A DNA stretch of 64,000 nucleotides from Paenibacillus oryzae (GCF_001675045.1 NZ_LYPA01000064.1:186001-250000); one strand, 5' to 3'. Shown: positions 1 through 10,181, counted from the first letter of the stretch. The notes: generated by a model from the letters alone, not told the origin. Numbers and translations: made by a program.

Positions 1-176
1 AGCCAAGCCAGATCCCCCTCCGCGTTCGTTATGAACGCAACTGTCCCATTTCCAACATCCACGGCATACATGCGAGAAAACATTTCTAGTTTAGTTTGGA
101 CAAAAAAACGAACAAGCAAACGTATTTTCCCGCCTGCTCCGACTCGTATGCCTATTTTAATTGATTTTGAAGCCAT
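1..176 (-). CDS. Possible N-terminal part of an unidentified gene running off the left edge
   Basis: On the minus strand an open frame starts at an ATG at 176 and stays open to the window edge (58 codons). It contains the stretch MYAVDVGNGTVAFITNAEGD. No convincing ribosome binding site precedes the ATG; internal ATGs at about 83 and 71 are alternatives. It lies just downstream of yitJ on the same strand, so it could be the next gene of that transcript. I do not recognise the family, and the frame could also be chance. Confidence 0.2.
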   Translation of the reverse strand, partial: MASKSIKIGIRVGAGGKIRLLVRFFVQTKLEMFSRMYAVDVGNGTVAFITNAEGDLAW

Positions 177-224
177 GAACAAGCAAAAAATAACATGGCA
201 GCGTCACTTTTGATAAATCGGCTA

Positions 225-2099
225 TTATTTTTTTGTTTTTTGCCACACATAACGGGTTAGTTGAACCGCCATATCATGGTACATAAAAGGTGTTATCAAA
301 TAAATGCCGTTAAAATGAGGCAACGCCGCATCCAGCAGCTCCTGAGCGATCCGAACGCCCTCCGCCCGGCCGGCTTCGCCTTCCAATCCCGCCATGCGCT
401 TGCGTACCTCGTCCGAAAGCTGAATGCCGGGCACCTCGTTATGCAAATATTCCGCGTTGCGTCCGTTGGCGAGCGGCATAATGCCGATAAATACCGGCAC
501 GCCGATATTTTTGGTCGCTTCCGCAATCCGCACCATCAGCTCGGGATCATAAACGGGCTGCGTCATAATATAGTCGGCCCCTGATGACACCTTGCGCTCC
601 AGACGCTGCACGGCCTTGTCCAGATGCTTCACATTGGGATTAAACGCCGCGCCCACGATAAAGTTTGCTTTTTGCTTAAGCGGCTTGCCCGAAAATGCCG
701 TCCCTTCGTTTAACTGCTTGATCATGCGGATCATTTCGAAGGAGGTCAAATCATAAACCGAGCTGGAGTCCGGCAAATCGCCAAACCTGGCGGGGTCGCC
801 CGTGACAGCCAAAACATGGTTGATGCCCAGCGCATCCAATCCCATCATGTGGGACTGCGTGCCGATCAGGTTCCGGTCTCGTGCCGCGATATGGACAAGC
901 GGCGTAATATCGACCTGCTCCCGCAGCAGCGCCCCCAGCGCCAGATTGCTCATGCGCGTGACGGCAAGCGAGTTGTCGGCCATGGTGATCGCATCGGCGT
1001 TAACGGCTTTCAAAGCAGCTGCTCCCGCCATAAACCGGCTAATATCCAGATCGCGAGGCGGGTCCAGCTCCACAATAACGGTATGGCGCTGCTTCACGAG
1101 ATCAACGATGGTTTGAGGAGCGTCTCCGCCCGTTCTGGAAAACTTTCCTGCTGTTGAAGCCTGGTTCGGCGCAGATTCTGCAACTGCCGCTTTAGGCCGT
1201 TGAATGGCTGCTTCCGACTGAGGGGCGTAGCCCTCAATTGCCGCAGCCATAGCGGCTACATGCTCCGGCGTGGTGCCGCAGCAGCCGCCGATAATTTTGA
1301 CGCCGCGATCGGCAAAACGGCGCGCGCACTCTCCGAAGTATTGAGCGCCTGCCGAATAGCTGTATTTGCCATCGACATAATCCGGTATACCGGCATTGGG
1401 ATATACCGACAGCGGCAAATGGACCGGCCCTTCAATGGACTCTACCGCCTTCAAAATGCCGTTAGGACCGCTATGGCAGTTGAAGCCAACGACATCGGCG
1501 CCAAGCTTCTTCAATTGCTGGAACGCATCGGCCAGCGCTACGCCGTCACGAGTGCGGCCGCTATCCTCAACCGCAAACTGGCATATGACGGGGATATCCC
1601 CTATTTTTCGGGCGATGGACAAAGCAAGCTTCATTTCCTTCAGGTCATAGAAGGTTTCGAGCAGCAGGCCGTCCGCTCCCGCCTCCACCAGCGCTGTCAT
1701 CTGGCGTTCATAGGCTTCCTCCACCTTGGAGGTGCGAACGTTATTAAGCTTGCCATCCCGCACCGATCCAATAGAGCCTATAACAAAGGCATCTTCGCCA
1801 ACTGCGGAGCGGGCAATCGCCACTCCGGCCCGGTTAATGGCCTCCATCTGGTCCTCTAGCCCGTATTTAGCCAGCTTCACCAGGTTGGCGGAATACGTAT
1901 TGGTCTCGATGATTCGCGCTCCTGCTTCATAATATAGCCGATGCACATTTTGGATTACCTCGGGGCGAAGAACGTTTAATTCCTCATAGGAAACTCCGAT
2001 CGGAAAACCAAGCTGATACAGGTACGTGCCCATCGCACCGTCCCCGATCAGGATGCGCTCCTTAAGCGCCTCGCGCAAACTTTCTCTCTGACGTTCCAC
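225..2099 (-). CDS. yitJ: Bifunctional homocysteine S-methyltransferase / 5,10-methylenetetrahydrofolate reductase
   Basis: A 624-aa cytosolic fusion enzyme. The N-terminal ~290 residues are a homocysteine S-methyltransferase barrel with the zinc-binding cysteines visible as GFNCHSGP (about residue 207) and GGCCGTTPEHV (about residue 273). A linker of about 50 residues leads to a C-terminal MetF-type methylenetetrahydrofolate reductase domain (about 335-620, with VIVELDPPRD, LAVTGDPAR and MTQPVYD). Length and domain order match B. subtilis YitJ. The pairing supplies methyl-THF and moves methyl groups to homocysteine for methionine synthesis. It starts 18 bases after the dapF stop and is probably cotranscribed with it, so no S-box lies directly upstream. 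Confidence 0.93.
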   Translation of the reverse strand: MERQRESLREALKERILIGDGAMGTYLYQLGFPIGVSYEELNVLRPEVIQNVHRLYYEAGARIIETNTYSANLVKLAKYGLEDQMEAINRAGVAIARSAVGEDAFVIGSIGSVRDGKLNNVRTSKVEEAYERQMTALVEAGADGLLLETFYDLKEMKLALSIARKIGDIPVICQFAVEDSGRTRDGVALADAFQQLKKLGADVVGFNCHSGPNGILKAVESIEGPVHLPLSVYPNAGIPDYVDGKYSYSAGAQYFGECARRFADRGVKIIGGCCGTTPEHVAAMAAAIEGYAPQSEAAIQRPKAAVAESAPNQASTAGKFSRTGGDAPQTIVDLVKQRHTVIVELDPPRDLDISRFMAGAAALKAVNADAITMADNSLAVTRMSNLALGALLREQVDITPLVHIAARDRNLIGTQSHMMGLDALGINHVLAVTGDPARFGDLPDSSSVYDLTSFEMIRMIKQLNEGTAFSGKPLKQKANFIVGAAFNPNVKHLDKAVQRLERKVSSGADYIMTQPVYDPELMVRIAEATKNIGVPVFIGIMPLANGRNAEYLHNEVPGIQLSDEVRKRMAGLEGEAGRAEGVRIAQELLDAALPHFNGIYLITPFMYHDMAVQLTRYVWQKTKK

Positions 2100-2117
2100 T
2101 TCTTCCGTTAACCTCCT

Positions 2118-2948
2118 CTACCTTTTCCCGGAAAATACGACTGCGGCCGGTCCCGTCATATAGACATGGTTGTCTTCTTCATTCCACTCAATAAACAAAT
2201 CTCCGCCCTTCAGCGACACCGTCGATTGACGGTCCGAAACACCGTTCAGCACGGATGCTACCAGGGTTGCGCAAGCGCCGGTGCCGCAAGCCAGCGTTGG
2301 ACCCGCTCCGCGCTCCCATACCCTCATGTCCGCTTGCGAGCGGGAATTTACCGTTACAAATTCGACATTGATCCGGCGCGGGAACAAGGGATGATTCTCC
2401 AGCTTGGGTCCCCAGGTTTCCAGATCAAAGCTTGCTGCGTCGTCCACATAAATAACGCAGTGGGGATTGCCCATAGATACAGCAGTGAAGAGGAACGTCT
2501 TCCCGTCCACCTCGACAGGGTAATTAACAACCGGATCGGCATCAATGGTGGTAGGAACCTGCAGGCCATTCAGCACCGGCTGCCCCATGTCGACGCGTAC
2601 GGTCTGAACCTTGCCGCCCTCAACCGTCAGGCCAACCTTTTGCACGCCCGCTCCCAGTGTTTTTATCGTAATTTCCGTTTTGTCGGTCATTCCATTGTCA
2701 TACACGTATTTGGCTACGCAGCGGATTGCATTGCCGCATTGCTCGGCTTCCGAACCGTCGGAATTGATTATGCGCATGGCAAAATCCGAATTGTCCGAAG
2801 GCAAAATATAAACCAGGCCGTCCGCTCCAATGCCGAAGAAGCGATTGCAAAGGTCAAGCGCCAGCTCCGATGCGTTCCCTGGAAGCTCTTGTTCACCTGC
2901 TACTACAATAAAATCATTGCCCAACCCATGCATTTTGGTAAAATTCAT
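2118..2948 (-). CDS. dapF: Diaminopimelate epimerase
   Basis: A 276-aa PLP-independent epimerase interconverting LL- and meso-diaminopimelate, the last precursor step for lysine and for the peptidoglycan cross-link. Both catalytic cysteines are visible: C71 in EQCGNAIRC and C221 in ACGTGAC. The N-terminus MNFTKMHGLGNDF is typical, and the ATG is preceded by GGAGAGG. The gene is followed after 18 bases by yitJ and is probably the promoter-proximal gene of that pair. Length is normal for the family. Confidence 0.96.
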   Translation of the reverse strand: MNFTKMHGLGNDFIVVAGEQELPGNASELALDLCNRFFGIGADGLVYILPSDNSDFAMRIINSDGSEAEQCGNAIRCVAKYVYDNGMTDKTEITIKTLGAGVQKVGLTVEGGKVQTVRVDMGQPVLNGLQVPTTIDADPVVNYPVEVDGKTFLFTAVSMGNPHCVIYVDDAASFDLETWGPKLENHPLFPRRINVEFVTVNSRSQADMRVWERGAGPTLACGTGACATLVASVLNGVSDRQSTVSLKGGDLFIEWNEEDNHVYMTGPAAVVFSGKR

Positions 2949-3096
2949 TCCGTTTCCTCTCCTTCAGCGATTGCCTGGCAAGCCTGCACGCGTGTCCCAT
3001 AGACTATTCTCCGTGCGTCTCGCCTCTCTATTATTCCTATTAGCATACCTTAAAGACGAGAGAAACGCTATTCACAATTTGCATCAACATTTGCAT

Positions 3097-3133
3097 AAAA
3101 AAACCGGGAGGCTGGCTTAATCTCGCCCCCCGG
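3097..3133 (-). terminator. Rho-independent terminator of the Ca2+ ATPase gene
   Basis: Read on the minus strand, CCGGGGGGC and GCCTCCCGG form a stem closed by a loop of about 12 bases, followed by a run of T. It lies about 50 bases past the ATPase stop codon. Confidence 0.8.
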
Positions 3134-3182
3134 CTGCATTATGATTGCATAATTTGCACTTTTTGAACTCCCGTCTTTCGCT

Positions 3183-5963
3183 TTAACGGGATACTGTCTG
3201 AGGACCGAGAGGCCATTTTGCGTTTTTCCCTTTTCCCGGTTTGCCAAGCACGCTTCCGATGCCCATAACAAATGATGGAATGCCGGCGGCCACAAATACG
3301 AGACACCATTCCCGCAGGCCTATCGGAACGGTTTTGAATATAGGCTGGAGCGCTTCAATGTACAGAACGCCCAGCATCAGCAGCAGCGAGGACAATACCG
3401 CCAGCACCAAATATTTATTTTGAAGGGGGTTGCGATGAAAAATGGATCTGGAGCTCCTGCAATCAAACACATGGATCAGCTGCGCCATAACGAGGGTGGC
3501 AAACGCTACCGTCTGCGCCGTCATCAAGCCCTGAGGACTGGAGCCAGCCTCCTTCAGCGTAATCCAGAACGCGCCCAGCGTGCATATGCCGATCAGGATC
3601 CCGCGACTAATGATTTTCCAGCCTAATCGTCTGGAAAAAATACTTTCTTTGGCTTGCCGCGGCTTTTGCTGCATCAGATCCTTCTCCGCCTGATCGACGC
3701 CCAGCGCCATAGCAGGGAGGCCGTCCGTCACCAGGTTGACCCATAAAATCTGGATGGGAACAAGGGGCAGCGGCAGTCCCGCCATCATCGCAAGGAACAT
3801 GACGAGAATTTCTCCGACATTCGACGCCAGAAGATAACGGATAAACTTGCGAATATTTTCATAGATGCCGCGTCCCTCTTCAATCGCCGCCGCAATCGTA
3901 GAGAAGTTGTCATCGCCCAGCACAAGCGACGATGCTTCCTTGGACACATCCGTACCCGTGATGCCCATAGCAATCCCGATATCCGCCGCCTTGATTGCCG
4001 GCGCGTCGTTTACGCCGTCGCCGGTCATCGCCACCACATGTCCTCTGCGCTGGAGCGCCTTGACGATGCGAAGCTTATGCTCCGGCGAAACTCTGGCAAA
4101 CACGTAAACGTTGTCCACAACGCGATCAAGCTCGTCTTCGCTCAGAGCCTGAAGCTGCTTGCCGCTCATTGAAATACCGCCTCGCGGAATAATGCCAAGC
4201 TGTCCTGCGATCGCTTCGGCCGTCAGCTGATGGTCCCCGGTTATCATGACGGTTTTGATGCCCGCTCTGCGGCAAGTAACGATAGCCTCCTTCACCTCTC
4301 GTCTCGGCGGATCAATCATTCCGGTCAAGCCGACAAAAATAAGGCCGTTTTCAGCTTCGCCTTCCGTTTCACAGCGTTCATTCGGCTTCAGCTCCCGATA
4401 AGCAAAGCCAAGCACGCGAAGCGCCGATTGGGCCATCCCTTCTCCCGCCTCGGCGACCTTCCGCTTGAGCGTCGAAGTAAACGGCATGACCTTGCCGTCC
4501 CACAGCACATACGTGCACAGATCCATCAAGGAATCCGGCGCTCCCTTTGTGCAAAGCAGCTTTCCGCCCTGATGGGACAAAATGACCGACATTCGTTTAC
4601 GCTCGGAGTCAAACGGAAATTCCTTTACCCGGGTATAGAGCTTTTCCAGCGATCTGGCGGATGAACCCAGCTTCTCCGCCAGAACGGCGAGCGCTCCTTC
4701 GGTAGGGTCGCCGCTCAGGCTCCACTCCGCTGCTGACTCCATGCCCTTGCGCTTTTTGGATTCCTCCTGCTCTTTGCGCTCCAATCTTGCGTTATTGCAT
4801 AACGCCCCGATCTGCAGCAATCGCTTCAGCGGCTGCTCTCCCTTTATATCCAGCGGTTTTCCATCCTGAAAAATACCGCCCGACGGCTCGTACCCCTCGC
4901 CTGTTACCTGCAGGCTGCGGCCGCCCAGCCATACGGAGGTTACTGTCATTTTGTTCTGAGTCAGGGTGCCCGTTTTGTCAGAGCAGATGACGGAGGCGCA
5001 GCCCAGCGTTTCCACGGAGGGCAGCCTGCGCACAATCGCCTTTCGCTTGATCATCCGCTGCACGCCAAGCGCCAGCGCGATCGTTACAATTGCAGGCAGC
5101 CCCTCCGGAATGGCCGCCACGGCAAGACTGACGCCTGCCAGGAACATGCCGTAAGCCGGCTGTCCATGCAAAATCCCTGCAACCACCACCATGACGGTGA
5201 GGCCAATGGCTACGGCTATCAATATTTTGCCAAGCTGCTCCAGGCGATGCTGAAGCGGCGTTTCCATGCTTTGCGCGTCTTGAATCATTTCTGCGATTTT
5301 GCCCATTTCCGTTGCCATGCCGGTACGCACGACAACCCCTTTGGCCGTGCCGCGCGTCAGCATCGTACCCATAAATCCGATATTCCGCTGGTCGCCAAGC
5401 GGCAAATCCGCCTCGTGGATCGCATCTGTATATTTGCCAACGGGAACCGATTCTCCCGTCAGCGCCGATTCCTCGACATAGCAGCTATTGCATTCAATAA
5501 AGCGAATATCTGCCGGAATGCGGTCGCCGCTCTCCAGATAGACAATATCGCCCGCTACCAGCTCTCGTGCGGCAATGCTGCGCAGCTCGCCTTCCCGATA
5601 CACCTTGGCGGTCGGAGCGGACAGCTCCTTGAGCGCGCGCAGGGAGCGCTCCGCGCGGAATTCCTGGGCAAAGCCAAGCACCGCATTTATGACGATGATG
5701 GCAATAATCGTGATGGCGTCAAGGTATTCGCCCAGCAGGCCGGATATAAGAGTGGCTCCCATCAGAATCAGCACCATAAAATCTTTGAACTGATTCAGGA
5801 ACAAAACGAGAGGAGATATCTTTTTTCCTTCCGAAAGTTCATTATGACCTTGCTGGGCCAGCAGTTCCGAGGCTTGACCGGCCTCAAGCCCTTTTTCCAG
5901 CGAGCTTCCGAGCGCTTGGGACAGCTCCTCCGCGCTTAGTTGATGCCACTTTTTTTGCTCCAT
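3183..5963 (-). CDS. yloB: Calcium-transporting P-type ATPase (SERCA-like, P2A)
   Basis: A 926-aa membrane pump. Visible signatures are TGES (about 169-172, actuator domain), the phosphorylation site [10 protein letters not shown] with D329, and the hinge [22 protein letters not shown]. The N-terminus has the cation-ATPase leader ([20 protein letters not shown]), two early membrane helices, two around [14 protein letters not shown], and a C-terminal bundle beginning [25 protein letters not shown] in M4 fits a Ca2+ ligand helix. The ATG is preceded by GAGGGAAAGGG. B. subtilis yloB is likewise adjacent to yloA; here the two genes are divergent. Transport of another divalent ion cannot be excluded from sequence alone. 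Confidence 0.93.
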   Translation of the reverse strand: MEQKKWHQLSAEELSQALGSSLEKGLEAGQASELLAQQGHNELSEGKKISPLVLFLNQFKDFMVLILMGATLISGLLGEYLDAITIIAIIVINAVLGFAQEFRAERSLRALKELSAPTAKVYREGELRSIAARELVAGDIVYLESGDRIPADIRFIECNSCYVEESALTGESVPVGKYTDAIHEADLPLGDQRNIGFMGTMLTRGTAKGVVVRTGMATEMGKIAEMIQDAQSMETPLQHRLEQLGKILIAVAIGLTVMVVVAGILHGQPAYGMFLAGVSLAVAAIPEGLPAIVTIALALGVQRMIKRKAIVRRLPSVETLGCASVICSDKTGTLTQNKMTVTSVWLGGRSLQVTGEGYEPSGGIFQDGKPLDIKGEQPLKRLLQIGALCNNARLERKEQEESKKRKGMESAAEWSLSGDPTEGALAVLAEKLGSSARSLEKLYTRVKEFPFDSERKRMSVILSHQGGKLLCTKGAPDSLMDLCTYVLWDGKVMPFTSTLKRKVAEAGEGMAQSALRVLGFAYRELKPNERCETEGEAENGLIFVGLTGMIDPPRREVKEAIVTCRRAGIKTVMITGDHQLTAEAIAGQLGIIPRGGISMSGKQLQALSEDELDRVVDNVYVFARVSPEHKLRIVKALQRRGHVVAMTGDGVNDAPAIKAADIGIAMGITGTDVSKEASSLVLGDDNFSTIAAAIEEGRGIYENIRKFIRYLLASNVGEILVMFLAMMAGLPLPLVPIQILWVNLVTDGLPAMALGVDQAEKDLMQQKPRQAKESIFSRRLGWKIISRGILIGICTLGAFWITLKEAGSSPQGLMTAQTVAFATLVMAQLIHVFDCRSSRSIFHRNPLQNKYLVLAVLSSLLLMLGVLYIEALQPIFKTVPIGLREWCLVFVAAGIPSFVMGIGSVLGKPGKGKNAKWPLGPQTVSR

Positions 5964-6064
5964 GTTCCCTTTCCCTCCCGTAGATCGCCTATTACGGTGA
6001 CATTCCCAACCTAAACAACCTCGTTACAAAGCTTGTCAAATGGTTGTTAATCAAGACAATGGAA

Positions 6065-6269
6065 GTTCAAAAAGTTCGGTTTTCAGTGCCGAGAAGATGG
6101 AATGAAGCTAGAAATCGAGGACCGGAGCGTAGTGATAGCTACGTGAGGACCTCAAATGTTTCTGAAAGAAACATACTTCGTAAGCATATGCTTCTTTCGG
6201 CTGAATTCCATATTCGACGTCAGCCATGCCGCCAGGCATGACCTGCAATGGAAAGCGGACTTTTTGAAC
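6065..6269. repeat. MITE-like hairpin element with GTTCAAAAAGTYCG termini
   Basis: A 205-bp non-coding element in the 421-bp gap between yloB and rqcH. Its ends are inverted: GTTCAAAAAGTTCG at 6065 and CGGACTTTTTGAAC ending at 6269. Further in, imperfect arms continue (GAAGATGGAATGAAGC against the complement of GAATTCCATATTCG), with nested short palindromes such as AGCATATGCT. There is no coding capacity. Shorter copies of the same ends occur elsewhere in the window (29658-29702, 54351-54370). This looks like a dispersed family rather than a gene-specific regulator. Confidence 0.65.
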
Positions 6270-6384
6270 AACCTATATAGGGAATGTATTCGGACAGCCT
6301 ATAAAATATCCCAGCAGCACTTAAGTTTTTGTCCGTAATATGGCATGATAGAGTCATACTGCAAGAAGAAAGGAAACAAGCAAC

Positions 6385-8136
6385 ATGTCATTAGACGGTA
6401 TTGTTACTGCCGCGATCGCGCACGAGCTGCAGCGCTGCGTTGGCGCGCGCATTCATAAAATTCATCAGCCGACGAGCCACGAGCTGGTGCTTAGTATTCG
6501 AGGCGGAGGATTTGGAGGAAAGCTGCTATTGTCCGCTAATCCTACCTATCCGCGCGTCCATTTTACCAATGCGGCTTATAGCAACCCGCTGGAAGCCCCT
6601 ATGTTCTGCATGCTGCTCCGCAAGCATTGCGAAGGCGGCGTCATTACCGCCGTTTCCCAGGTAGGACGGGAACGCATCCTCCATATCGGGGTCAGACACC
6701 GGGACGAGCTTGGCGATACCTCGCACAAAACGATTATCGTAGAAATTATGGGAAGGCACAGCAATATTATTTTGACGGACACCGGCTCGGGAATGATTCA
6801 TGACGGCATTCATCATGTAACGCCCGCCATCAGCAGTCATCGCATCATCTTGCCGGGCAGCCTGTACACACCGCCGCCTCATCAGGGGAAAACAGACCCT
6901 CTGACTGTTGTCAGCGAAGCCGCCTTCCTTGAATGCCTGACTGCGCAGGAGGACAGCGACGCTCCAATGCATAAAGCGCTTGTGGACGCATTCAGCGGCA
7001 TAAGCCCCCTGCTGGCGAAGGAGATGGTGCATCGCGCGTCAAAAGGCGGAAATCAGCCGGAGCCGTCCTCCCTCTGGAGCAGCTTTAATGACTTGATGGA
7101 AGTGGCAAGAAATCATGTCTTCACACCCGTCATCGCGACGCAACGCAGCAGCGGAAAAGCTTTTTTCTCCATTACGGAGCTGACTCATATTGAGGATGCG
7201 GAGGTCCAATCGTTCCCATCGGCAAGCGAATGCCTGGAGGATTTCTACGGGGACAAAGCGGAGCGCGACACCGTCAAGCAGCGCGCTGCGGACCTGATCC
7301 GGTTTGTGCAGAATGAACGGGCCAAAAACGGCCTCAAAATCAAAAAGCTGCAGGATACGCTGCAGGAAGCCAAGGATGCCGAAAAATACCGCGTGCTGGG
7401 CGAGCTGCTGACCGCCTATATGCATAATTTCAATCGTGGCGACAGCGAAATAACGGTGATCAACTTTTATGATGAAAACGGGGCGGAAGTAACGATCCCT
7501 CTTGACCCGCAGCTGTCGCCTTCCGAAAATGCACAAAAATATTTCCGCCGTTATACCAAACATCGCAACAGCGTTTCGATTGTCAAGGAGCAGATGGAAA
7601 TGGCGGAAAACGAAATCACGTATTTCGAAAGTCTGCTTCAGCAGCTGGAAAACGCCTCTCTTGGCGATATCGAGGAAATACGGGACGAGCTGGTCCAGCA
7701 GGGCTATATGAGGGAGCGTCACAAGCGCGGCCCGAAACGCAAAAAAACGGGAAAACCCTCCCTGTTATGTTATACATCCTCGGAGGGCATCTCCGTCTAT
7801 GTCGGCAAAAACAATACGCAAAACGAATATTTGACCAACCGGCTTGCTGCCGCCTCTGATACATGGCTGCATACCAAGGATATTCCCGGCTCCCACGTCG
7901 TTATCAGGGGTACCGGCTTTGGAGATGCAACGCTGGAGGAAGCCGCCATGCTGGCAGCCCATTACAGCCAGGCTAAAGCGTCCAGCCTGGTGCCAGTGGA
8001 TTATACTCAAATCAGGCATGTGCGCAAGCCAAGCGGAGCGAAACCCGGCTTTGTCATTTACGACAATCAGAAAACGCTGTTTATTACTCCCGATGAAGGC
8101 CGTATAAAGGGGCTTGCCTCGGAAATCAAGGCTTAA
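6385..8136 (+). CDS. rqcH: NFACT family ribosome quality control protein RqcH (Rqc2 homologue)
   Basis: A 583-aa homologue of B. subtilis RqcH/YloA. It binds peptidyl-tRNA-obstructed 50S subunits and adds C-terminal alanine tails that mark stalled peptides for degradation. The N-terminal NFACT-N domain contains VEIMGRHSNIIL, the middle has a long charged coiled coil (about 300-450), and the C-terminal NFACT-R part includes GISVYVGKNNTQNEYL and TWLHTKDIPGSHVVIR. Older annotations call this family fibronectin-binding protein. The ATG is preceded by AAAGGA. It is a monocistronic unit ending in a strong hairpin. Confidence 0.93.
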   Translation: MSLDGIVTAAIAHELQRCVGARIHKIHQPTSHELVLSIRGGGFGGKLLLSANPTYPRVHFTNAAYSNPLEAPMFCMLLRKHCEGGVITAVSQVGRERILHIGVRHRDELGDTSHKTIIVEIMGRHSNIILTDTGSGMIHDGIHHVTPAISSHRIILPGSLYTPPPHQGKTDPLTVVSEAAFLECLTAQEDSDAPMHKALVDAFSGISPLLAKEMVHRASKGGNQPEPSSLWSSFNDLMEVARNHVFTPVIATQRSSGKAFFSITELTHIEDAEVQSFPSASECLEDFYGDKAERDTVKQRAADLIRFVQNERAKNGLKIKKLQDTLQEAKDAEKYRVLGELLTAYMHNFNRGDSEITVINFYDENGAEVTIPLDPQLSPSENAQKYFRRYTKHRNSVSIVKEQMEMAENEITYFESLLQQLENASLGDIEEIRDELVQQGYMRERHKRGPKRKKTGKPSLLCYTSSEGISVYVGKNNTQNEYLTNRLAAASDTWLHTKDIPGSHVVIRGTGFGDATLEEAAMLAAHYSQAKASSLVPVDYTQIRHVRKPSGAKPGFVIYDNQKTLFITPDEGRIKGLASEIKA

Positions 8137-8142
8137 TGCGTA

Positions 8143-8197
8143 AAAAAACGGAAGCATCCTCATGCCTGCGACAGGCCGTTGGATGCTTCCATTTTTT
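8143..8197. terminator. Bidirectional terminator between rqcH and the PHP gene
   Basis: GGAAGCATCC (8150-8159) and GGATGCTTCC (8181-8190) form a perfect 10-bp stem, flanked by a run of A on the left and a run of T on the right. It can stop rqcH (plus) and the convergent PHP gene (minus). Confidence 0.88.
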
Positions 8198-8224
8198 ATG
8201 GTCGCTATATTTTTTGTATGTTGG

Positions 8225-9112
8225 CTATAAATGGCTTGCCGATGGCTGGCGGCGTAGAGCCTCCAATTCTTCAACCCTGCTCAAGGGCACATTTCGGCTC
8301 CCCAGGTCGCCATGGTAGCTTTGATTGCCGCGCAAGCCGTGAAAGTCGGAGCCGCCTGTCTCCAGTATGCCGCACCGTTTAGCCATGGCCGAATAACGCT
8401 TCTCTTCCGCGGGGCCATGATCGGAATGAAAAACCTCCACGCCGTCCGCACCGCTGCGGCAAAGCTCCTCCACTAATTCATCCGCTCCATAGAGTCCCGG
8501 ATGAGCGATGACGGCGACGCCTCCCGCTTCCTTAATCCAGCCGATAGCCTCCAAAGGATGCACTCGCGACTGAGAGACATAGGCGGCAGCTCCTTCCGCA
8601 AGATAAACGCGGAAGGCCTCCTCCATATCGGAAACAAAACCGTTATCGATCAGCGCTTGTGCAATATGAGGACGGCCTATGGTGAGCGCGGATAAAGACT
8701 CAGGACCAACTCCTGCTCTCTTCATTGCCGCCGCATGTACATCAGCCATTTGCACGGGCAAGCCCAACTGCCGCAGCTTGCTCAAAATCTCTTCATTTCG
8801 ATGGGAACGGCCGCCTCGAAGACGGATAAGCCTCGACAGCCATTGTTCATTACCGTTATCCGTGAAATAACCCAGCACATGAATGTCCTGCCCTCCGGCA
8901 TTTGTGCTTAATTCGACGCCAGGTACAATTTGTATGCCCAGCTTCATACCTGCCGCCTGCGCCTCCGCAACTCCGGCTATCGTATCATGATCCGTTATCG
9001 CAATAGCGGCCAATCCGGCTTTTACCGCCATCGCTACTACTTCCCCCGGAGCGTGCAAGCCGTCCGACGCTGTAGTATGGGAATGCAAATCTGCGAGCTT
9101 TGTTATAGCCAT
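8225..9112 (-). CDS. PHP-domain phosphoesterase (TrpH/RNase AM-like)
   Basis: A 295-aa metal-dependent hydrolase of the PHP superfamily. Metal ligands are visible in ADLHSHTTASDG (H10, H12, D17), AITDHDT, the PGVELS motif, VIAHPG and GGSDFHG. Relatives act on 3'-phosphoadenosine 5'-phosphate-type bisphosphates and on RNA 5' ends (E. coli YciV/RNase AM; the related Cv1693 enzyme), so a pAp or short-RNA substrate is plausible but unproven. Its start overlaps the 3' end of the upstream LysR gene by 10 bases, implying translational coupling. Confidence 0.85.
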   Translation of the reverse strand: MAITKLADLHSHTTASDGLHAPGEVVAMAVKAGLAAIAITDHDTIAGVAEAQAAGMKLGIQIVPGVELSTNAGGQDIHVLGYFTDNGNEQWLSRLIRLRGGRSHRNEEILSKLRQLGLPVQMADVHAAAMKRAGVGPESLSALTIGRPHIAQALIDNGFVSDMEEAFRVYLAEGAAAYVSQSRVHPLEAIGWIKEAGGVAVIAHPGLYGADELVEELCRSGADGVEVFHSDHGPAEEKRYSAMAKRCGILETGGSDFHGLRGNQSYHGDLGSRNVPLSRVEELEALRRQPSASHL

Positions 9113-10014
9113 TGCTGTAAATCCCTCTCTCTCAAAAAAGTTAGGAAGGTAACGGCTGAAATAGGCAGCAAGGCCGATTTCAAATAAATAGAATAAAACT
9201 GGCGCTTGAACGTGGTATCGCTTAGCTCGATTATTTTAATCAGTCCCAGAGCAATCTCATGCTTGACGGAGGAAGAGGACAAGATGGAAATGCCAAGTCC
9301 AGCTTCGACCGCCGACTTAACCGCGCCTGTGCTGCCCAGCTCCATCCCGATTTTCATGGTGGCGGGATTCATGCCTCTGCGGACAAGCTCATCCTCCATA
9401 ACCTGCCGGGTGCCGGAGCCCTTTTCCCTCAAAACAAAAACATGCTCCAACGCCTCCTCAAGCGTCGCTTTGCCGACTGACGCCAGCGGATGGCTGCTTG
9501 CGGCAACAAGAACAAGCTCATCGTTCATTACAGCCTCCATATGCATATCAGGATGGCTGACTGGCGCCTCCACCAAGCCAAAGTTGAGCTGATGGTTCAA
9601 AATTTCGTCCAATATTTGCGTTGTGTTCATAACCTTCATGCTGATTGCTATTTGAGGATATTCCTGGCCAAAAGGCCCCAATAACCGCGGCAAAATGTAT
9701 TCTCCGATGGTAAGGCTGGAGCCTAGCAGCAGCTTGCCCTTAAGCTGGCGCGTAAAAGCCGACATAGCCTGATCCGTGTTCCGTATCAGCTCTATGCTGC
9801 TTTTTGCATACGGCATCAAGGCAAGGCCGGCTTCGGTCAATTCGATTCGTTTCGTTGAACGTTGCAGCAGCTTTGTCCCAAAATAGTCCTCCAGCGATTG
9901 AACCTGCATCGTCACAGCAGGCTGAGTCATATGCAAAGCTTGAGCGGCGGCGGAAAAGCTGCCGCGCTCCGCTACGGTATAAAAGATGTGCAGCTGATGA
10001 AAGTTGAGTGCCAT
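9103..10014 (-). CDS. LysR-family transcriptional regulator (CysL-like)
   Basis: A 303-aa regulator with an N-terminal winged helix-turn-helix (NFHQLHIFYTVAERGSFSAA, then TQPAVTMQVQSLE) and a periplasmic-binding-like effector domain. The open frame extends to 10098, but the ATG at 10014 is chosen because MALNFHQLHIF is the conserved LysR start and AAAGGA lies 13 bases upstream. A TATAAT box lies near 10050 on the minus strand. The sequence resembles CysL and related regulators of sulfur assimilation. It is cotranscribed with, and overlaps, the PHP phosphoesterase gene. Confidence 0.88.
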   Translation of the reverse strand: MALNFHQLHIFYTVAERGSFSAAAQALHMTQPAVTMQVQSLEDYFGTKLLQRSTKRIELTEAGLALMPYAKSSIELIRNTDQAMSAFTRQLKGKLLLGSSLTIGEYILPRLLGPFGQEYPQIAISMKVMNTTQILDEILNHQLNFGLVEAPVSHPDMHMEAVMNDELVLVAASSHPLASVGKATLEEALEHVFVLREKGSGTRQVMEDELVRRGMNPATMKIGMELGSTGAVKSAVEAGLGISILSSSSVKHEIALGLIKIIELSDTTFKRQFYSIYLKSALLPISAVTFLTFLRERDLQQWL

Positions 10015-10089
10015 AAGGTCCAATCCGTCCTTTCTTCTTGCTGTTATTATACTACAATGCAGGTAACCAATTGTACACAAAACGACAGA

Positions 10090-10115
10090 AAGCGCCATCC
10101 CTCAAGGAGGCGCTT
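10090..10115 (-). terminator. Probable terminator of the 149-aa orphan gene
   Basis: AAGCGCC and GGCGCTT form the outer stem with TCC/GGA pairing inside. On the minus strand it is followed by an interrupted T-rich stretch. It lies between the orphan gene (ends 10182) and the lysR start. Confidence 0.5.
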
Positions 10116-10181
10116 GTCTCCGCTTTGCTAAGCTTTGTTTTTAAGCTTTGCTCTGCATTGCTGTATTGAAGCAGGCCGGAT

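Noticed and set aside
2166-3002. 278-aa plus-strand frame opposite dapF
   Set aside because: Antisense shadow; dapF has both catalytic cysteines and a proper start.
5166-5939. 257-aa plus-strand frame opposite the Ca2+ ATPase
   Set aside because: Antisense shadow of a strongly conserved coding region.
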